A DNA stretch of 64,000 nucleotides, from NCBI GenBank assembly GCA_018873245.2, contig JAEMBT020000005.1, forward strand, positions 1,438,001-1,502,000, in the 5' to 3' direction. Shown piece after piece: positions 1 to 11,400 of this stretch. Position 1 is the stretch's first letter; every line of letters begins with the position of its first letter. The notes under the pieces are model-generated. The model was not told the origin of the DNA, did no database searches, and saw nothing but the letters and a program-made list of their open reading frames with translations. Made by a program: the position numbers and the translations under genes. This stretch comes from Archegozetes longisetosus (lineage: Eukaryota > Arthropoda > Arachnida > Sarcoptiformes > Trhypochthoniidae).

Positions 1-12
1 TTGTGGGTAAAA

Positions 13-117
13 ATGATAAGTGACGTACAACTGGCCATATTCGCCAACATCTTAGGCGTTGCACTCTTTCTTCTTGTGGTGCTCTATCATTACGTTTCTG
101 TAAATAATCCCAAATGA
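13..117 (+). CDS. OST4: Oligosaccharyltransferase complex subunit OST4
   Basis: This complete 34-residue reading frame has no intron. It encodes the smallest subunit of the oligosaccharyltransferase, the ER-membrane complex that transfers the preassembled glycan to Asn-X-Ser/Thr of nascent chains. It starts [16 protein letters not shown] and ends [10 protein letters not shown], which is nearly the animal OST4 sequence as I know it; the family is normally 36-40 residues. Residues about 8-26 are one hydrophobic helix, as expected of this single-pass subunit, in which OST4 stabilises STT3. The ATG follows an A-rich context (taaaaATG). A possible polyadenylation signal lies at 532-537. The promoter is outside the window to the left. 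Identity is very secure; the family is known and the match is seen directly. Confidence 0.95.
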   Translation: MISDVQLAIFANILGVALFLLVVLYHYVSVNNPK

Positions 118-620
118 GTGCGTTTCTACAAGTCATTAATCTAACCATTTATTTATTGAACTTTGGATTCACTTGTGGTAAGTCTTAAGTGTTTGCAACT
201 TATTTTTTCTCCTATTGACTGAATCGAGTTTTGTTGTCATTAACACTTGAGTGAAGGCTTCCCTCGAATACAATCAAATTTGTATTTTCTCTTACTTTTG
301 CAGCACTTAATATTTAAAACATGAAAACTCGTCAGACATTAACTGCATGTGAAAATCGAGTTAAACCAAAACTAAACTCTATTTCCATTTGGGACGCCTT
401 TACTCTCTTCTAATGGCATTCTTTCGAATTGAGCCAAATTTGACTATAGTTTATGAAATCTGTTTTCAAATCCAATGTTCAGTAAATAATTTGTTTAATT
501 TATATGTAAAATGCATTGATTTGTGATTGGAAATAAAGAAAATTTCATCAATTTTTACAGTAATTAAACTCATTTATTGATTGTGTAATAAATGATATGA
601 CTCAAGAGTAATATATTAAG
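118..620. other. OST4 3' UTR and spacer before LMBR1
   Basis: This AT-rich stretch has no reading frame of note. It should hold the OST4 3' UTR, with AATAAA at 532-537, and directly after it the promoter and 5' UTR of LMBR1, whose ATG is at 621. The two genes are therefore very tightly spaced on the same strand. Confidence 0.6.
532..537 (+). terminator. Polyadenylation signal AATAAA, OST4
   Basis: An AATAAA hexamer lies 415 nt after the OST4 stop and 84 nt before the LMBR1 ATG. It is the best-placed signal for OST4, though hexamers are frequent by chance in AT-rich DNA. Confidence 0.5.
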
Positions 621-2831
621 ATGTATATAATAAAAGAAGACGACGAAAACTTTATTATTGACCCACGAGAACAAGCTTTTCATAACGTAATTCGAGAACA
701 TGTTATATTTTTCATTCTACTCATTATTCTGTATGGCTCTTCGTATGGCATTATCTCAAGTTATAAAAGACGCAGAGAAGAGGTTTGTTTATAAATAATC
801 AATAAACACCAATTAGTTATAATTATTGCTACTCATTGTTAAGAGTTAAAGGATTGGCGATTGCATAGATTGACAACATTTTGTTAATTAGCTTTCACTC
901 AACCCATATCATTAACTATGAGCTGAATATTTTTCAAATACTGGAGAAAAGTTTTTGAAAATTGGTATAAGTTCTTCCTAAACCATAGAGAGATCGATTC
1001 AACGCTTATTACGAAGTGTTATTTCCCTAAATATGATTTTTGAATTGCTCTTTAACCGAAAGTATTGATTTAATAGATATTAAACTTAAATGAAGAATAT
1101 AAATGTGAAAAGTTAAGTTTGATTGGAATGCTTGAACTAATCTTTTTTGACTCTAGCGTTCATTAGGAAGCTCTATACAGAGCGTAGATAGCATGTAATT
1201 GAAGTGTGTATTTGAAAATATTCTCGAATTAGCAATAATTTATCAGTCAATTTGTTTTCTTATCGATTCAGTACACGTTTGCTTATATTTTTCTCACAAA
1301 ATAGCTATTCATAGATGAAGAGGACGGTCTGGTGTATCGAATATCTCTTTGGATGTGCACATTTTCGCTCGCAGTATCGATTGGAACCGCACTTTTACTC
1401 CCATTTTCAATAGTAACAAACGAAGTACTAATACTCTATCCCGACAGTTATTACATTCAATGGCTGAATGATTCGCTAATTCATAGTTTATGGTCGTATG
1501 TGTTCGTGTTCTCAAATATATCGCTATTTATTTTACTGCCATTCGCATACTTTTTCACTGAATCTGAAGGGTTCTCTGGATCTAAGAGAGGGATTATGGC
1601 TCGAGTCTACGAAACTTTTGTTTTACTGTTTCTTCTATCGATACTAGTCTTAGGAATGACATATCTATTATGCCGTATATTTGGCTACAATGATATGGGC
1701 TTAAGTAATCTTTTTACTCTTTGGCATTATTTGCCGTTTTTATATTCCTGTATTTCATTCTTTGGTGTACTTTTACTTCTGGTCTGTACTCCTCTTGGAA
1801 TTGTCAACTTGTTCACAGTTTTAGGGGAAGTCATCACAAAACCTCATATTCTTCGTAATACTCGAGAAGAATATGATGAAACCATATTAGAAGAAATCAG
1901 TTTAAGACGAAAGATTGATCGGGCAAAGTCATTGTTTAGTCCCTCAGCCACAAGGTCTAAATCGATGCCTTCACTGTCAACACTTAACGAGACGACACAA
2001 TATTCGCAAACATTGAATCATTGCAATAAAACATCTATTTATTATCGTCAAAATGCGTTCAATTCATCATTTGACAAGCAAAATAGTAATGCAATGCTTG
2101 GCAGTGAAACACTTGAGGACATGGAAATGAGTTTGAACGAATTGGAGACATCACGAAAGGGATTAGAGAGGAAACTGAGAGTTTCGTGGATCAGACGTAA
2201 TTTAGGCTATCCGTTAGCGATGTTAGCCCTAATGTGTTTGACAGCTGTGGCAGCACTTAATGTCGTACAGAACACTCTCGAACTCTTAGTCGGATTCAAA
2301 GCTCTGCCATTATCTACTGCTCAAAATTTTGTTCTCGGAATCGCTTCCCTGTCAAAAATGGGTCCGGTTGGCGCTGCTGTCGAAATTGTGCTCATTTTGT
2401 ATTTGTGGTGCGCGTCAGTCGTCGGCTTATATAAAATACCAATCATTGGAAGATTGCGACCGAAACTTCACGACACACTCTTCACTCAAGTGATCGGCAA
2501 CTGTGCAGTTGTTCTTGTCCTGAGTTCTGCTCTACCATTACTATCACGGACTGTTGGAATAACAAACTTTGATTTGCTCGGAAATTTCGGTCGAATCGAA
2601 TGGTTGGGAAATTTTTATGTGGTATTATTTTATAATTGTGTTTTCGCAATAACTGCCGCTTTGTGTTTAACCACCAAAATAGTGACTGCAGTGAGTCGCG
2701 AACTTTTTAAGCGTTTCAAAGAATTTTCAAACTATATGAGAGACCAGATTCATAGTCTATCTGGAAAGACATCGATTAACTTGAATGGGACGTCACCGAT
2801 GCATAACTTATACCACAATAAACATGAATAA
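621..2831 (+). CDS. LMBR1: LMBR1-domain membrane protein (LMBR1/lilipod orthologue)
   Basis: Two exons, 621-782 and 1305-2831, join in phase 0 across a 522-nt intron and give 562 residues. The protein is a nine-helix-type plasma-membrane protein of the LMBR1/LIMR family. Vertebrate LMBR1L is a lipocalin-1 receptor linked to Wnt signalling, and the Drosophila homologue lilipod promotes BMP signalling. Exon 1 supplies the N-terminal helix ending in RYKR-like SSYKRRREE. Exon 2 carries family blocks such as RISLWMCTFSLAVSIG, YYIQWLNDSLIHSLW, PFLYSCISFFG and LSSALPLLSRTVGITNFDLL. Residues about 260-320 in the large cytoplasmic loop are a Ser/Asn/Thr-rich insertion that vertebrate LMBR1 (about 490 residues) lacks. 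A coiled-coil segment (LEDMEMSLNELE) follows. A probable poly(A) signal is at 3075-3080. The family is certain; the choice between LMBR1 and LMBR1L has no meaning in an arthropod with one copy. Confidence 0.93.
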
Positions 2832-3833
2832 TGAAGACTTGTTTGGTGATCAAATATCTTTGATCTGTGATAATTTTCTTTTACGATGAATGATCACAAC
2901 TAATAGAACATATTTTTAAATAGTTTTTTAGTAAAGTAAATAACTAAATTAATTTGATTGATATTTAAATATTTTAATAGCTTAATTAACTGTACTGTAT
3001 AACAAGTATGAACAATTGTTATGCATAATAATCAAATATATATAATATATATATATATATATAATATAAAGTGAAATAAAGGTTTCTTGAAATAATTCCT
3101 CAAAGGAATCAAAATGACAACAGACTAGATATGTTAATCTGAAGAATTTACTTTTTGGTGTTTGAGCCTAGCATTGACTTAAATGCTTTAATTAAACGCA
3201 GCTATCAAATGAGAGAATAAACTTCTTATTAACGAGTAAGAAAAGCACATTAATCAAAGAGCATTCAAAGTTAACATTATGCGACCTTCTCGTTAGGTCA
3301 ATAAAAGACTTGTTTACAAGTTGTATAATAATATAGATCAATAAAATGCTTCAAACTCAGGCGTAAACATCATATTACAAATAAGTAGGCATTCAATCTA
3401 TGCTCAAAGAGAATAGTTGGTTAAAATTGAATCTTAAAGCTATAGTACAAAATTTGTTCACTTAGTTTTAACCTCAACCAATAGTTCATTAATACCCATT
3501 GAACTGATAAGTCTGTTTTGACAGAGCGATAAACCCTATTTGTGATCAGTAGGTGTGTATATCTTTTATTGATTTCCAAGAGTATTTACAAAACAAGTTT
3601 ATCGACCCTGAGAAAAACAGAGAAGTTATCAGTTTAATGAAATAGATGAACAATCCTTACTGGAGAAGAGTAACAATTTTATCGAAATATTCTTAACTTG
3701 ACATGATAGAAATACTTTCAAAAGTTGATCATCAAAAAAGATTGAGCGAAAAAATAAAACTTGAACAAGACATAAAATTTAGAACCATGTTAATGGATAA
3801 AAATCTCGTAAACAGATAATAGTGTATAATATG
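2832..3833. other. Convergent spacer between LMBR1 and CYRI
   Basis: This holds the 3' ends of two converging genes. A (TA)n-rich microsatellite lies at 3036-3069 and an AATAAA at 3075-3080 for the plus strand. For the minus strand TTTATT at 3565-3570 could serve CYRI. I see no gene in it. Confidence 0.5.
3036..3069. repeat. TA-dinucleotide microsatellite
   Basis: An interrupted TA run of about 34 nt lies just before the LMBR1 polyadenylation signal. Confidence 0.8.
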
Positions 3834-6548
3834 CTAAGCGAGTAAGCTTTTAATATTCTTAGGCGTCGTTACATCATTCAAGTGTCTAGTCGTATACCTG
3901 AGAGCATTAAGCAACCCTTCGACTACATTTGGCGGCTGTTCTTTCAGCACTTTTATAGAACCTCTAACATCAATATGAGATGATTTGACGAATGCCCCCA
4001 CAGGATGGACGTGATCGTAAAGGATTATAACTCCAACCATTACGCGTAAAACAAATAGTATTGTATCTTCACTTTGAAATCTTGAACAAAATTCACTACA
4101 AATATTTGGAAAAGAACTTTAAGTAAGAATTTTCAATTGAATAAACAATCAAATAAAAGTTGGTCTTGCGTAAAATCATAATAGATCTTAAAGTTTCCTT
4201 GAGATAAAAACAGGATGGCGTCATTTCAAATATTTTAAAATCATCATATCGTGCTTTTAATAATGGCAATTAAGCCTAATTTGGAAAGCAAGTTTGAAAA
4301 TTGTAATATTTTAGCTTTTATGGTGGAAAAGTACAAAAAACTAGTTTCATTAACAATGGTTTATGCTTACGATCGTTAATCTAAACTATACGTGCATCTC
4401 AACTAAATTTGAAAATTACAACAAGAGCCTAGTAGTGATTTCTATTTCTATGATTATCATAATCACTAATTGCACGGTAGTTGATGAGTTTATGTGAGAA
4501 GACAATAGTATTTTTGAGCATTATCTATATTAACTCTAACTTAAATCAGATGTGAGCGTTAGTTACAAGAATGCTTGAGGAAAACCACCTGCTAGTACTG
4601 AGTACAGTTCGAAGACAAAGTTAGAAATAAAGAAGCATTTTTATAATACTAACTGATTTTCAATCATGCGCTGACAAACTTTAGCCATCGTTCCCAAAGT
4701 TTCAGTGGTATTTTCGATGGGTAATTGTTTATTACTAGTAACAAATTGAGAAGTGGCATCACTTAATACTTTAAGCATAGGAGTCGCGTGTGCATAGAAT
4801 AACGACATTCTATTAGCCACTTCATTAGAAATATTAACATTGTTTTCAGTGAAGATTGAGTTTTCTTGATTCGCAATCCTCATTCGACTAACAGTACGTC
4901 TATAATAACTAAAATCATTTTGTATCGATGGGTTTGTCATTTTGAGATCATCGAATTTCAACACAAAATCTAATATTTCGGCGAATTGTTTTACTAATGC
5001 CTGCTGTGTCTCCAAGTGTTCGCGTGGAGTCATGGATCCTGAACATAATGCTGTCAACAGTTTGGGAACACAATCCTCTAAAATAGATCAATAGAAATTA
5101 ATCAATTAAATATTGCAATCTTAATTCAATGTTTCATTTGAATTTAAACCAAGAAAACAACGTATCTCTTGTTACTTTTAATGAAACAAACTTAAAACAA
5201 CAGCTTCAAATTATTGAATTAAAATAGATTAAATGAGGCTAGTAATAATCAATATATGCTAGTACAAACCTAATTTAAGGGAGAATTCATAAAACCGCTT
5301 CAATTTGCTAACGAGAGGGAGAACTCCATCCCATGCTTTAATTTGCAATTCTTCATTCAGAGGATTTCCGATCGCCTTTCAAAATAAAATAATTGTGTTC
5401 AGTATAGAGAACATTAACGACTCTTCGTGTACTTATAAAACGTTGGCTTTTCAAATGTATTTCCATTTGAATATCAAATATTATTACTCTAGGTCTTAAA
5501 ATAGTTAAACTTGAAATCAGTTCTTAAAAATTTCGAGAATTAAATTACTAATAATTAGCTATATTTTTGGAATAGACTTGACCCAACTCTAATCTTAATG
5601 AGTTATACTTCAATTAAAAATTTAATGAAAAAGAGTTCGATTAGTTTCAGAAATGAGTTACATTCCAAAGCAATTCTAGAAATAATTATGAGAATTGTCA
5701 AAACCTGAATTCTCAGAGCATGTTTGTGACCGAATTGATAGTTAGAAATTAAGTAATTTATCATAATAACGTCATAATATCAAAAGTAAATGACTTTGAA
5801 TTACACTATTAGGAGTACTATCATTAAAATAACATTTAATAGAACAAGTCTAAAATTATTTCGCAATTCGAGCATCAAACTTAATAGTTTTGAACTCAGT
5901 TTTGGTTGCTTAAAAGTGTGCAATTCGTCGCCGACATATATTTCATAAATTTTTACGACTTTCAAATACCATTAGATAAAAACCAAGAGTTTAATATCTA
6001 ATTAAGTATCAAGATTGAAAATTTTGATAAGTAGACCAGAAATCAAAAACCAATAATCAGACAACAATATTTATCAACTATTTGGTTAGCACAAAAATAA
6101 CTAAAATAACCCTCAAATTGATAGTTCAAAAATGACATCAAGTGTCACTTAAACAGACATCTGCTATGATTTTCAATAGAAATTGCATTTACATAATAAA
6201 AGCAAAGCAAAGAAAATATGATTTTATACAAATTGACAGAATGTTAGAATGAGATAAGCGTGAATCTTAAAGATCTAATACTTCTCTGATCTCAGTTCCG
6301 GCGCCTTTATACGTCTGCAATTCTAACAACACATCATTGGCTTCGAGTAAAACACATTCAACCAATATATAAACATCTTTTTCGGTATCTGTTGGTCGAG
6401 CATCTGATCAATAATAAAAACAAATACATTATTAGTAATTCAATTTAAAAATAAAGACAAGAATGAGATTTAACTGACTTTCAAAATCGACGAAAACATC
6501 ATATTTGGGGGTCTCGTCTCTGGACAACAAACGCAACAAATTTCCCAT
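3834..6548 (-). CDS. CYRIB: CYRI / FAM49, Rac1-binding negative regulator of the WAVE complex
   Basis: Five exons on the minus strand (6548-6479, 6403-6282, 5375-5270, 5077-4654, 4095-3834) total 984 nt and give 327 residues; vertebrate CYRIB has 324. CYRI proteins bind active Rac1 and compete with CYFIP, so they restrain Scar/WAVE-driven lamellipodia. The start MGNLL carries the glycine for N-myristoylation. The DUF1394 core is well kept: [17 protein letters not shown] with the Rac-binding Arg-Arg pair at about residues 159-160, then [15 protein letters not shown], and the C-terminal [17 protein letters not shown] and [16 protein letters not shown] blocks. Every junction is GT-AG and in phase. 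The last intron (4653-4096) splits the His codon of MIENHEF. Vertebrates have two paralogues, so the A/B suffix is only a nearest label. Confidence 0.94.
5376..6281 (-). other. CYRI intron 2
   Basis: A 906-nt AT-rich intron between the exon ending EIRE and the exon starting AIGNP. I see no nested gene or repeat. Confidence 0.7.
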
Positions 6549-7518
6549 TTTTTGGTTCAATAAATGGATCAAAATTTATAATAATATTTGGTTTATTAAA
6601 AATAATGACTTTATTTAATTAAGAATATTTTAGTTAATCAAAAGGGCGTTAATACTAATAACATTTTATTGAGATTTGACAAAACGATAATTTTTGGGCC
6701 AAAATAAATTAATTTAATGAACACAAAGTTATTGCATTTGATCAACAATTAATCAATAAAAACACTCAATCGATTCATTAAATTTTAGTTAGTCTTCACT
6801 AACACTTGACGTGAAGAATAAACGAAATAATAAAGAAAAACTAAAATAAAAATTAGTGAATCAATTGTGGTGTAGAAAAATGTGTCAAAAAAGCGACGTT
6901 TGAAGCGATCTCTTATCGACACTTCAACATATATAGCATACTGTATGTGACTTTTGAGCACTTATTTTACGCAATGAACGCTTTGTAACAACTCTAATCA
7001 GTTAATGGTTTCTGCATTTTCTCAATTGTTTCGTAATTTACTCTTTGTTCACATTTGTATTTTCATTAAAAATCATATTTTATTCAAATTCAAGATCAGA
7101 ACTAATAATATTACAAACTTTTAGGCAACTTTCGTTTAGTTTAATAGAATAAGCGATTGTTGAAAGTTCAGGTTCCTACCAATAATAGTTTTGAACGGGA
7201 AATGAACTCAATTTTGTTGATTAGAGCAAAAGTGACTCCCATTCTATGTATTACATCACAAAAGAGCGCTTTATATGAAAATAGACTCAAATCGAAAAAC
7301 TTCATACAAAATTAAGCTAAAATCCGAATCAGTTCTAAATGCTATTTAAACGCAAATAATCGAACGTTTTGCATAAATAGAACGCTCTAATCATTCAATT
7401 CATTTACAATTCATTTTGAATTTTTTTAAAAAGTTCTTATTCCAAATTAATATTGGATTCAATTATTTTTTAAAGAATTAGAGCAAAATTTTCAATAGTT
7501 AACAAGTATTTAGAACAA
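6549..7518. promoter_or_regulatory. Divergent promoter region, CYRI and orphan gene
   Basis: This 970-nt spacer separates the start codons of CYRI (minus) and the acidic orphan protein (plus), so it must contain both promoters. It is AT-rich and I find no clear TATA/initiator pair. The assignment rests on gene orientation only. Confidence 0.45.
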
Positions 7519-8094
7519 ATGTGTCCAGAAGAAGACGAAGCCATTGTTCCAAATAGTGATTACATTCTATGTGAACGACTAACGAGCAGTCAGTTAGATC
7601 CCAATTTAGATCAATATTCGAGCGATTCATTTAAACACATTTTATGGCAATTAATAAAACAAGTTGAGTATCAAAATGAGTCCAAAACTAATCAAATATT
7701 GAGTGAAATGTTGACCGAAAGTCAAGTCCAAAATAAGCAGCTTTTCAACCAATCGAACGAGAAGTTATCGAATAGCCAACAAATGTCAGAAACAAACGAT
7801 TGGTTTGACATCCAAATAGTTCCAGACATTGATGAGATTGACGAGCAGAATCACAACTGCAATGACTCATTAGTTGTTCCTGAGGTAGAAAACGAGTCCA
7901 AAGTTAGTTCGCAATCGAGTGATTCGAGTGACGACTCAGCTGTTGATCATTCAAAAGCTATTGAAATGAACGCAAATTTCTTGAGTACTGGTTTGGATCC
8001 AATTAAGAGACGAAAGTTTGTGAAACACTCGATAAAAGTGGGACTCAACAAGAGACAAAAAGTGCGACATTTACATCCAACTATTAACAATTAG
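7519..8094 (+). CDS. Unrecognised acidic single-exon protein, 191 residues
   Basis: I do not recognise this protein. It opens at ATG (MCPEEDEAIVPNSDYILCE) and runs 191 codons without an intron, with a possible AATAAA at 8235-8240. The first 150 residues are acidic and rich in Ser, Asn and Gln (runs such as SSQSSDSSDDSAVD), with no membrane segment or signal peptide. Residues about 40-80 (FKHILWQLIKQVEYQNE) could form a helix. The last 30 residues are strongly basic (DPIKRRKFVKHSIKVGLNKR), like a nuclear localisation or nucleic-acid-binding tail. In such AT-rich DNA a random open frame of this length and Met start is unlikely, and codon use resembles neighbouring genes. A small nuclear regulatory protein is possible but is inference. 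Confidence 0.65.
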   Translation: MCPEEDEAIVPNSDYILCERLTSSQLDPNLDQYSSDSFKHILWQLIKQVEYQNESKTNQILSEMLTESQVQNKQLFNQSNEKLSNSQQMSETNDWFDIQIVPDIDEIDEQNHNCNDSLVVPEVENESKVSSQSSDSSDDSAVDHSKAIEMNANFLSTGLDPIKRRKFVKHSIKVGLNKRQKVRHLHPTINN

Positions 8095-8473
8095 TCAACA
8101 GTTAAAAAGTGATTTTTAATTTGATTATTTCTAAATACTATTTATTGATTCACTCCATTCTTGTATCAATTGTTTTGCTAAAAGTTTCAAATTTCAAATT
8201 TTTCATAGTTTAAGGCATTAAATCACATGTAAATAATAAAATGTAAATACGATTTTTATAAGTTATAAATATTAGCAATTTCTATAGTTTCTTCAACTAA
8301 ATAAAGTCCTTTTAAAAACCGAACTCATTCTTCACAGATATGATAAGAATTTCAATTACTGTTAATTTGAAAATCAAACTTTGAATCGTATAATAATTGA
8401 AAAAAGATTAAAAATTCCAATACATCATAGGAGATGGTAACCTATTGATAATACTGAGAAATGATCAACATTT
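8095..8473. other. Convergent spacer, orphan gene and mind bomb 3' ends
   Basis: This 379-nt stretch holds both 3' ends. AATAAA at 8235-8240 fits the plus-strand orphan. TTTATT at 8141-8146 gives an AATAAA on the minus strand, 330 nt past the mind bomb stop, so the two transcripts would overlap here. Confidence 0.5.
8235..8240 (+). terminator. Polyadenylation signal AATAAA, orphan gene
   Basis: This hexamer lies 140 nt downstream of the stop codon of the 191-residue orphan frame and supports the view that the frame is a transcribed gene. Confidence 0.45.
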
Positions 8474-11400
8474 CTAGTAAAGTAATATTCGTTTTTCGAT
8501 CCCATTTCGACAAATGGGACAAATAGACATTCGATCGCCACACATCTGACACGCTCCGTGTCCACAAAGAAATATCATATCTAAATTGAAATCAAAGTTG
8601 ACGATTAAAATAAGAAACTGATTCTAAAGCAATAAATAGTTTATATTACTTTTGATGCGGTCTAAGCAAACGGGACACATGGTCTGCAATAATAATGAAA
8701 AAAAAATATATTTAGATGCTATTCCGTTAAAACCAGTTCAATTAAATTAACAGTTGAGTACCTGTTCCTTGATATCTTGAAGTTGTTGTTGAAGTTTCTG
8801 AATGTCACCATTCGATACATCTCTGGCACCATTATTCATAAGAGGTCCAATTTGTGTGGATTTCTGAGGCGGCGGCGGCGCTATCAATAAACAAGTATTA
8901 AACAATTTTGCTGAGACAAAACAAATTTGTTACGTACCGATTCCTCCACAGCACACAATAAATGGGATAACTGGTAATCGAATAAAGAAATTTGATAGTT
9001 TAAAGAGAAGCAAGAGTGAGTGTCTTTTACAAAAATCGATACATACCCTGATCTATGTTTGCTCGACACTGAACGCACTATTGATGAAAAAGAGAATTTG
9101 CAAATAAAATATTTTAAAATAAAGTTGAAGATAAGTATTATGAATATTACTTTTTTCATAAGAGGTGCACATCCCTCACAGGCGCACAAATGACAACACG
9201 GCTGCAAATTTAATATTGACATTCATCTTATATTTGTGACTTTTCATAGCAATCATCTTTACCTTAAACAAAATCGATGACTTCTTATCCGAACAAACCA
9301 AACATTCTTCAATCTGTCAGAAATTAGATTATAGTAATTGTAAGTCTTGTTGTGTAATGTATTATGTGGTCTTACTTTATTCCTAGATTGAACCACTTCT
9401 TTGCAAATCAAACACTTTTTGACTCTGAAATTGAGAAAAATTATTTTGAAAAATTTGGTCATAACTTTTTAAACTGATATTCTAAATCATTTTTTAGAAC
9501 ACATGAGCGGATGCGACTCAAATTTCATCGCGATAAAAATGTTAATGAGGTTTAGCACAGAAGCGAAACTGGAATCATATGAGAATAATTTCTACATTTG
9601 TTTAGTGAGACAAATAAAATTGGTTCAATTTAATTAAACAATTAAGGATGAGGCAAACGATGCAGATCAAAATTGTGGCAATAACACCATAATAGCACAA
9701 CAATTCTTAGCAAAGGCTTATTATAGCATCAAAAAAGTAATAGAAACAAATGAGAGAAAGTTATTTGAAACCTAGATTATATTTATGAAAGATATGTTTC
9801 TTTTGTTTATAAAATTGTGAGTAATTGGGATGAGTTGACAGTAGCTTAAATTTGGAGCATTCCCTGTTATCAATTGCAGACAACATTATAAACCCTTAAA
9901 CGATTGAACATTTTTTCGATTGCTCTGAATACTTTTTGAAAATGAATCTCAACTTTGCTTTTGGCTATATGTCAACTGTGTTATGATAAAAGAAAAGAAG
10001 AGCTCAAGTAAAAATTGACTATTATTTAAATATTGTCTCAATGTTTAAATTTAGAATGAAGTTCGATTGAAGCAAAAGCCGTACTACAGATAAAAGGAAA
10101 CTTAGAGCAGTATTTCTTCTAATTCTTTAAAACTCACTCGACTTCGTTCACAAATTTTCGTTTTTCTAACACTTAATCGATAATACTTTTGTGCTAAGTT
10201 TGAGTCATATTTACTTAGAAATGCATTAAAAAACAGTTGAAAGGAAGGAGAAGAGAGATGAGAAAAAGAGAAAAAGATAAAGATTTAAAAATAAATAGTT
10301 TAGAAGTTAAGGAGTGGAGCAGTTTGATTGAGAGCGAGATGTAATTAAGAGACTTTGACGACGTTTGTAATGGAATGAGCCAAATATGATAGAGATTTGG
10401 TTGAGAAGAGTGCGAATACGAATCGAGTGTTATATATAACTTATAACGTGTATAAGACTATACACTGCTGTGTGTCATAAGACTCAACACAACTGTGTAT
10501 CGCCTTTTTAGAACACTTCAAATGAAAAATCTTAGCAAATCAAAGCGATTCGATTAAAATTTGAAAAATATCAATCGCAAGTCTGAAGACAAGCGATGGA
10601 GAGTAGAGTGACAAACCTGGGAGCACATATTGAACACGTAGCGACATGACCTAAGGTTAGAAAAATCAAATTAGATTTGATTAGAAGAGGCAAACAGCAG
10701 TCAAGTCGTACCACATGGACCGAATAGAGTATCTCTTTTATTATCCGAGCAAACCATACATTCTTCTAATGTTTCCTGTTCTGTCTGAGAGCTGACAGAG
10801 ACTGGAGAGGCTGGCGGTTGACCACCACTAAAAACATATTCCAATATATCATTGAAATAGTCATCAAACGAAATGATACGTCAATCAAAAGTAATGATTT
10901 CTCACCAAAGCCTTTCCTTATGACATTTAGTCAATGCAGTGCATAAATTTGGATCAGGACATAGATCTAGTGGTGTTTGATTTTTCTTATTTTTCACGTT
11001 GAGATCCGCTCCATTTGAAACTAGAAAGCAAGCAATCGATGCGCTGCTCTTTTTCTCTGATCCTTGAGATCCCAATCCCATTAAGAGCTACATTATTGTA
11101 ATATCGAAAGATCGGTCAAACCAATGGATTTATATCGTAAGCAAAACTTAGGAAAGGATGTGGCTTAAGATTCTCGTTATAAATAGTATAATTAATCATA
11201 ATTTTGTAAATAAAATCAAGCCAAAAGTGAAGTGTGCTGTAATGTAAACTAAGTAGAGATGAATCATGTATACAACATTGAGAGAGAGAGAGAGAGAGAG
11301 TGATTTATGCCTATATGTATGACTGATACCTTTCCAACATCTTGCATATCCTGAAGTTGTCTTAATTGAGACAATGTGTGATGCCTTAATGCTTCATGAA

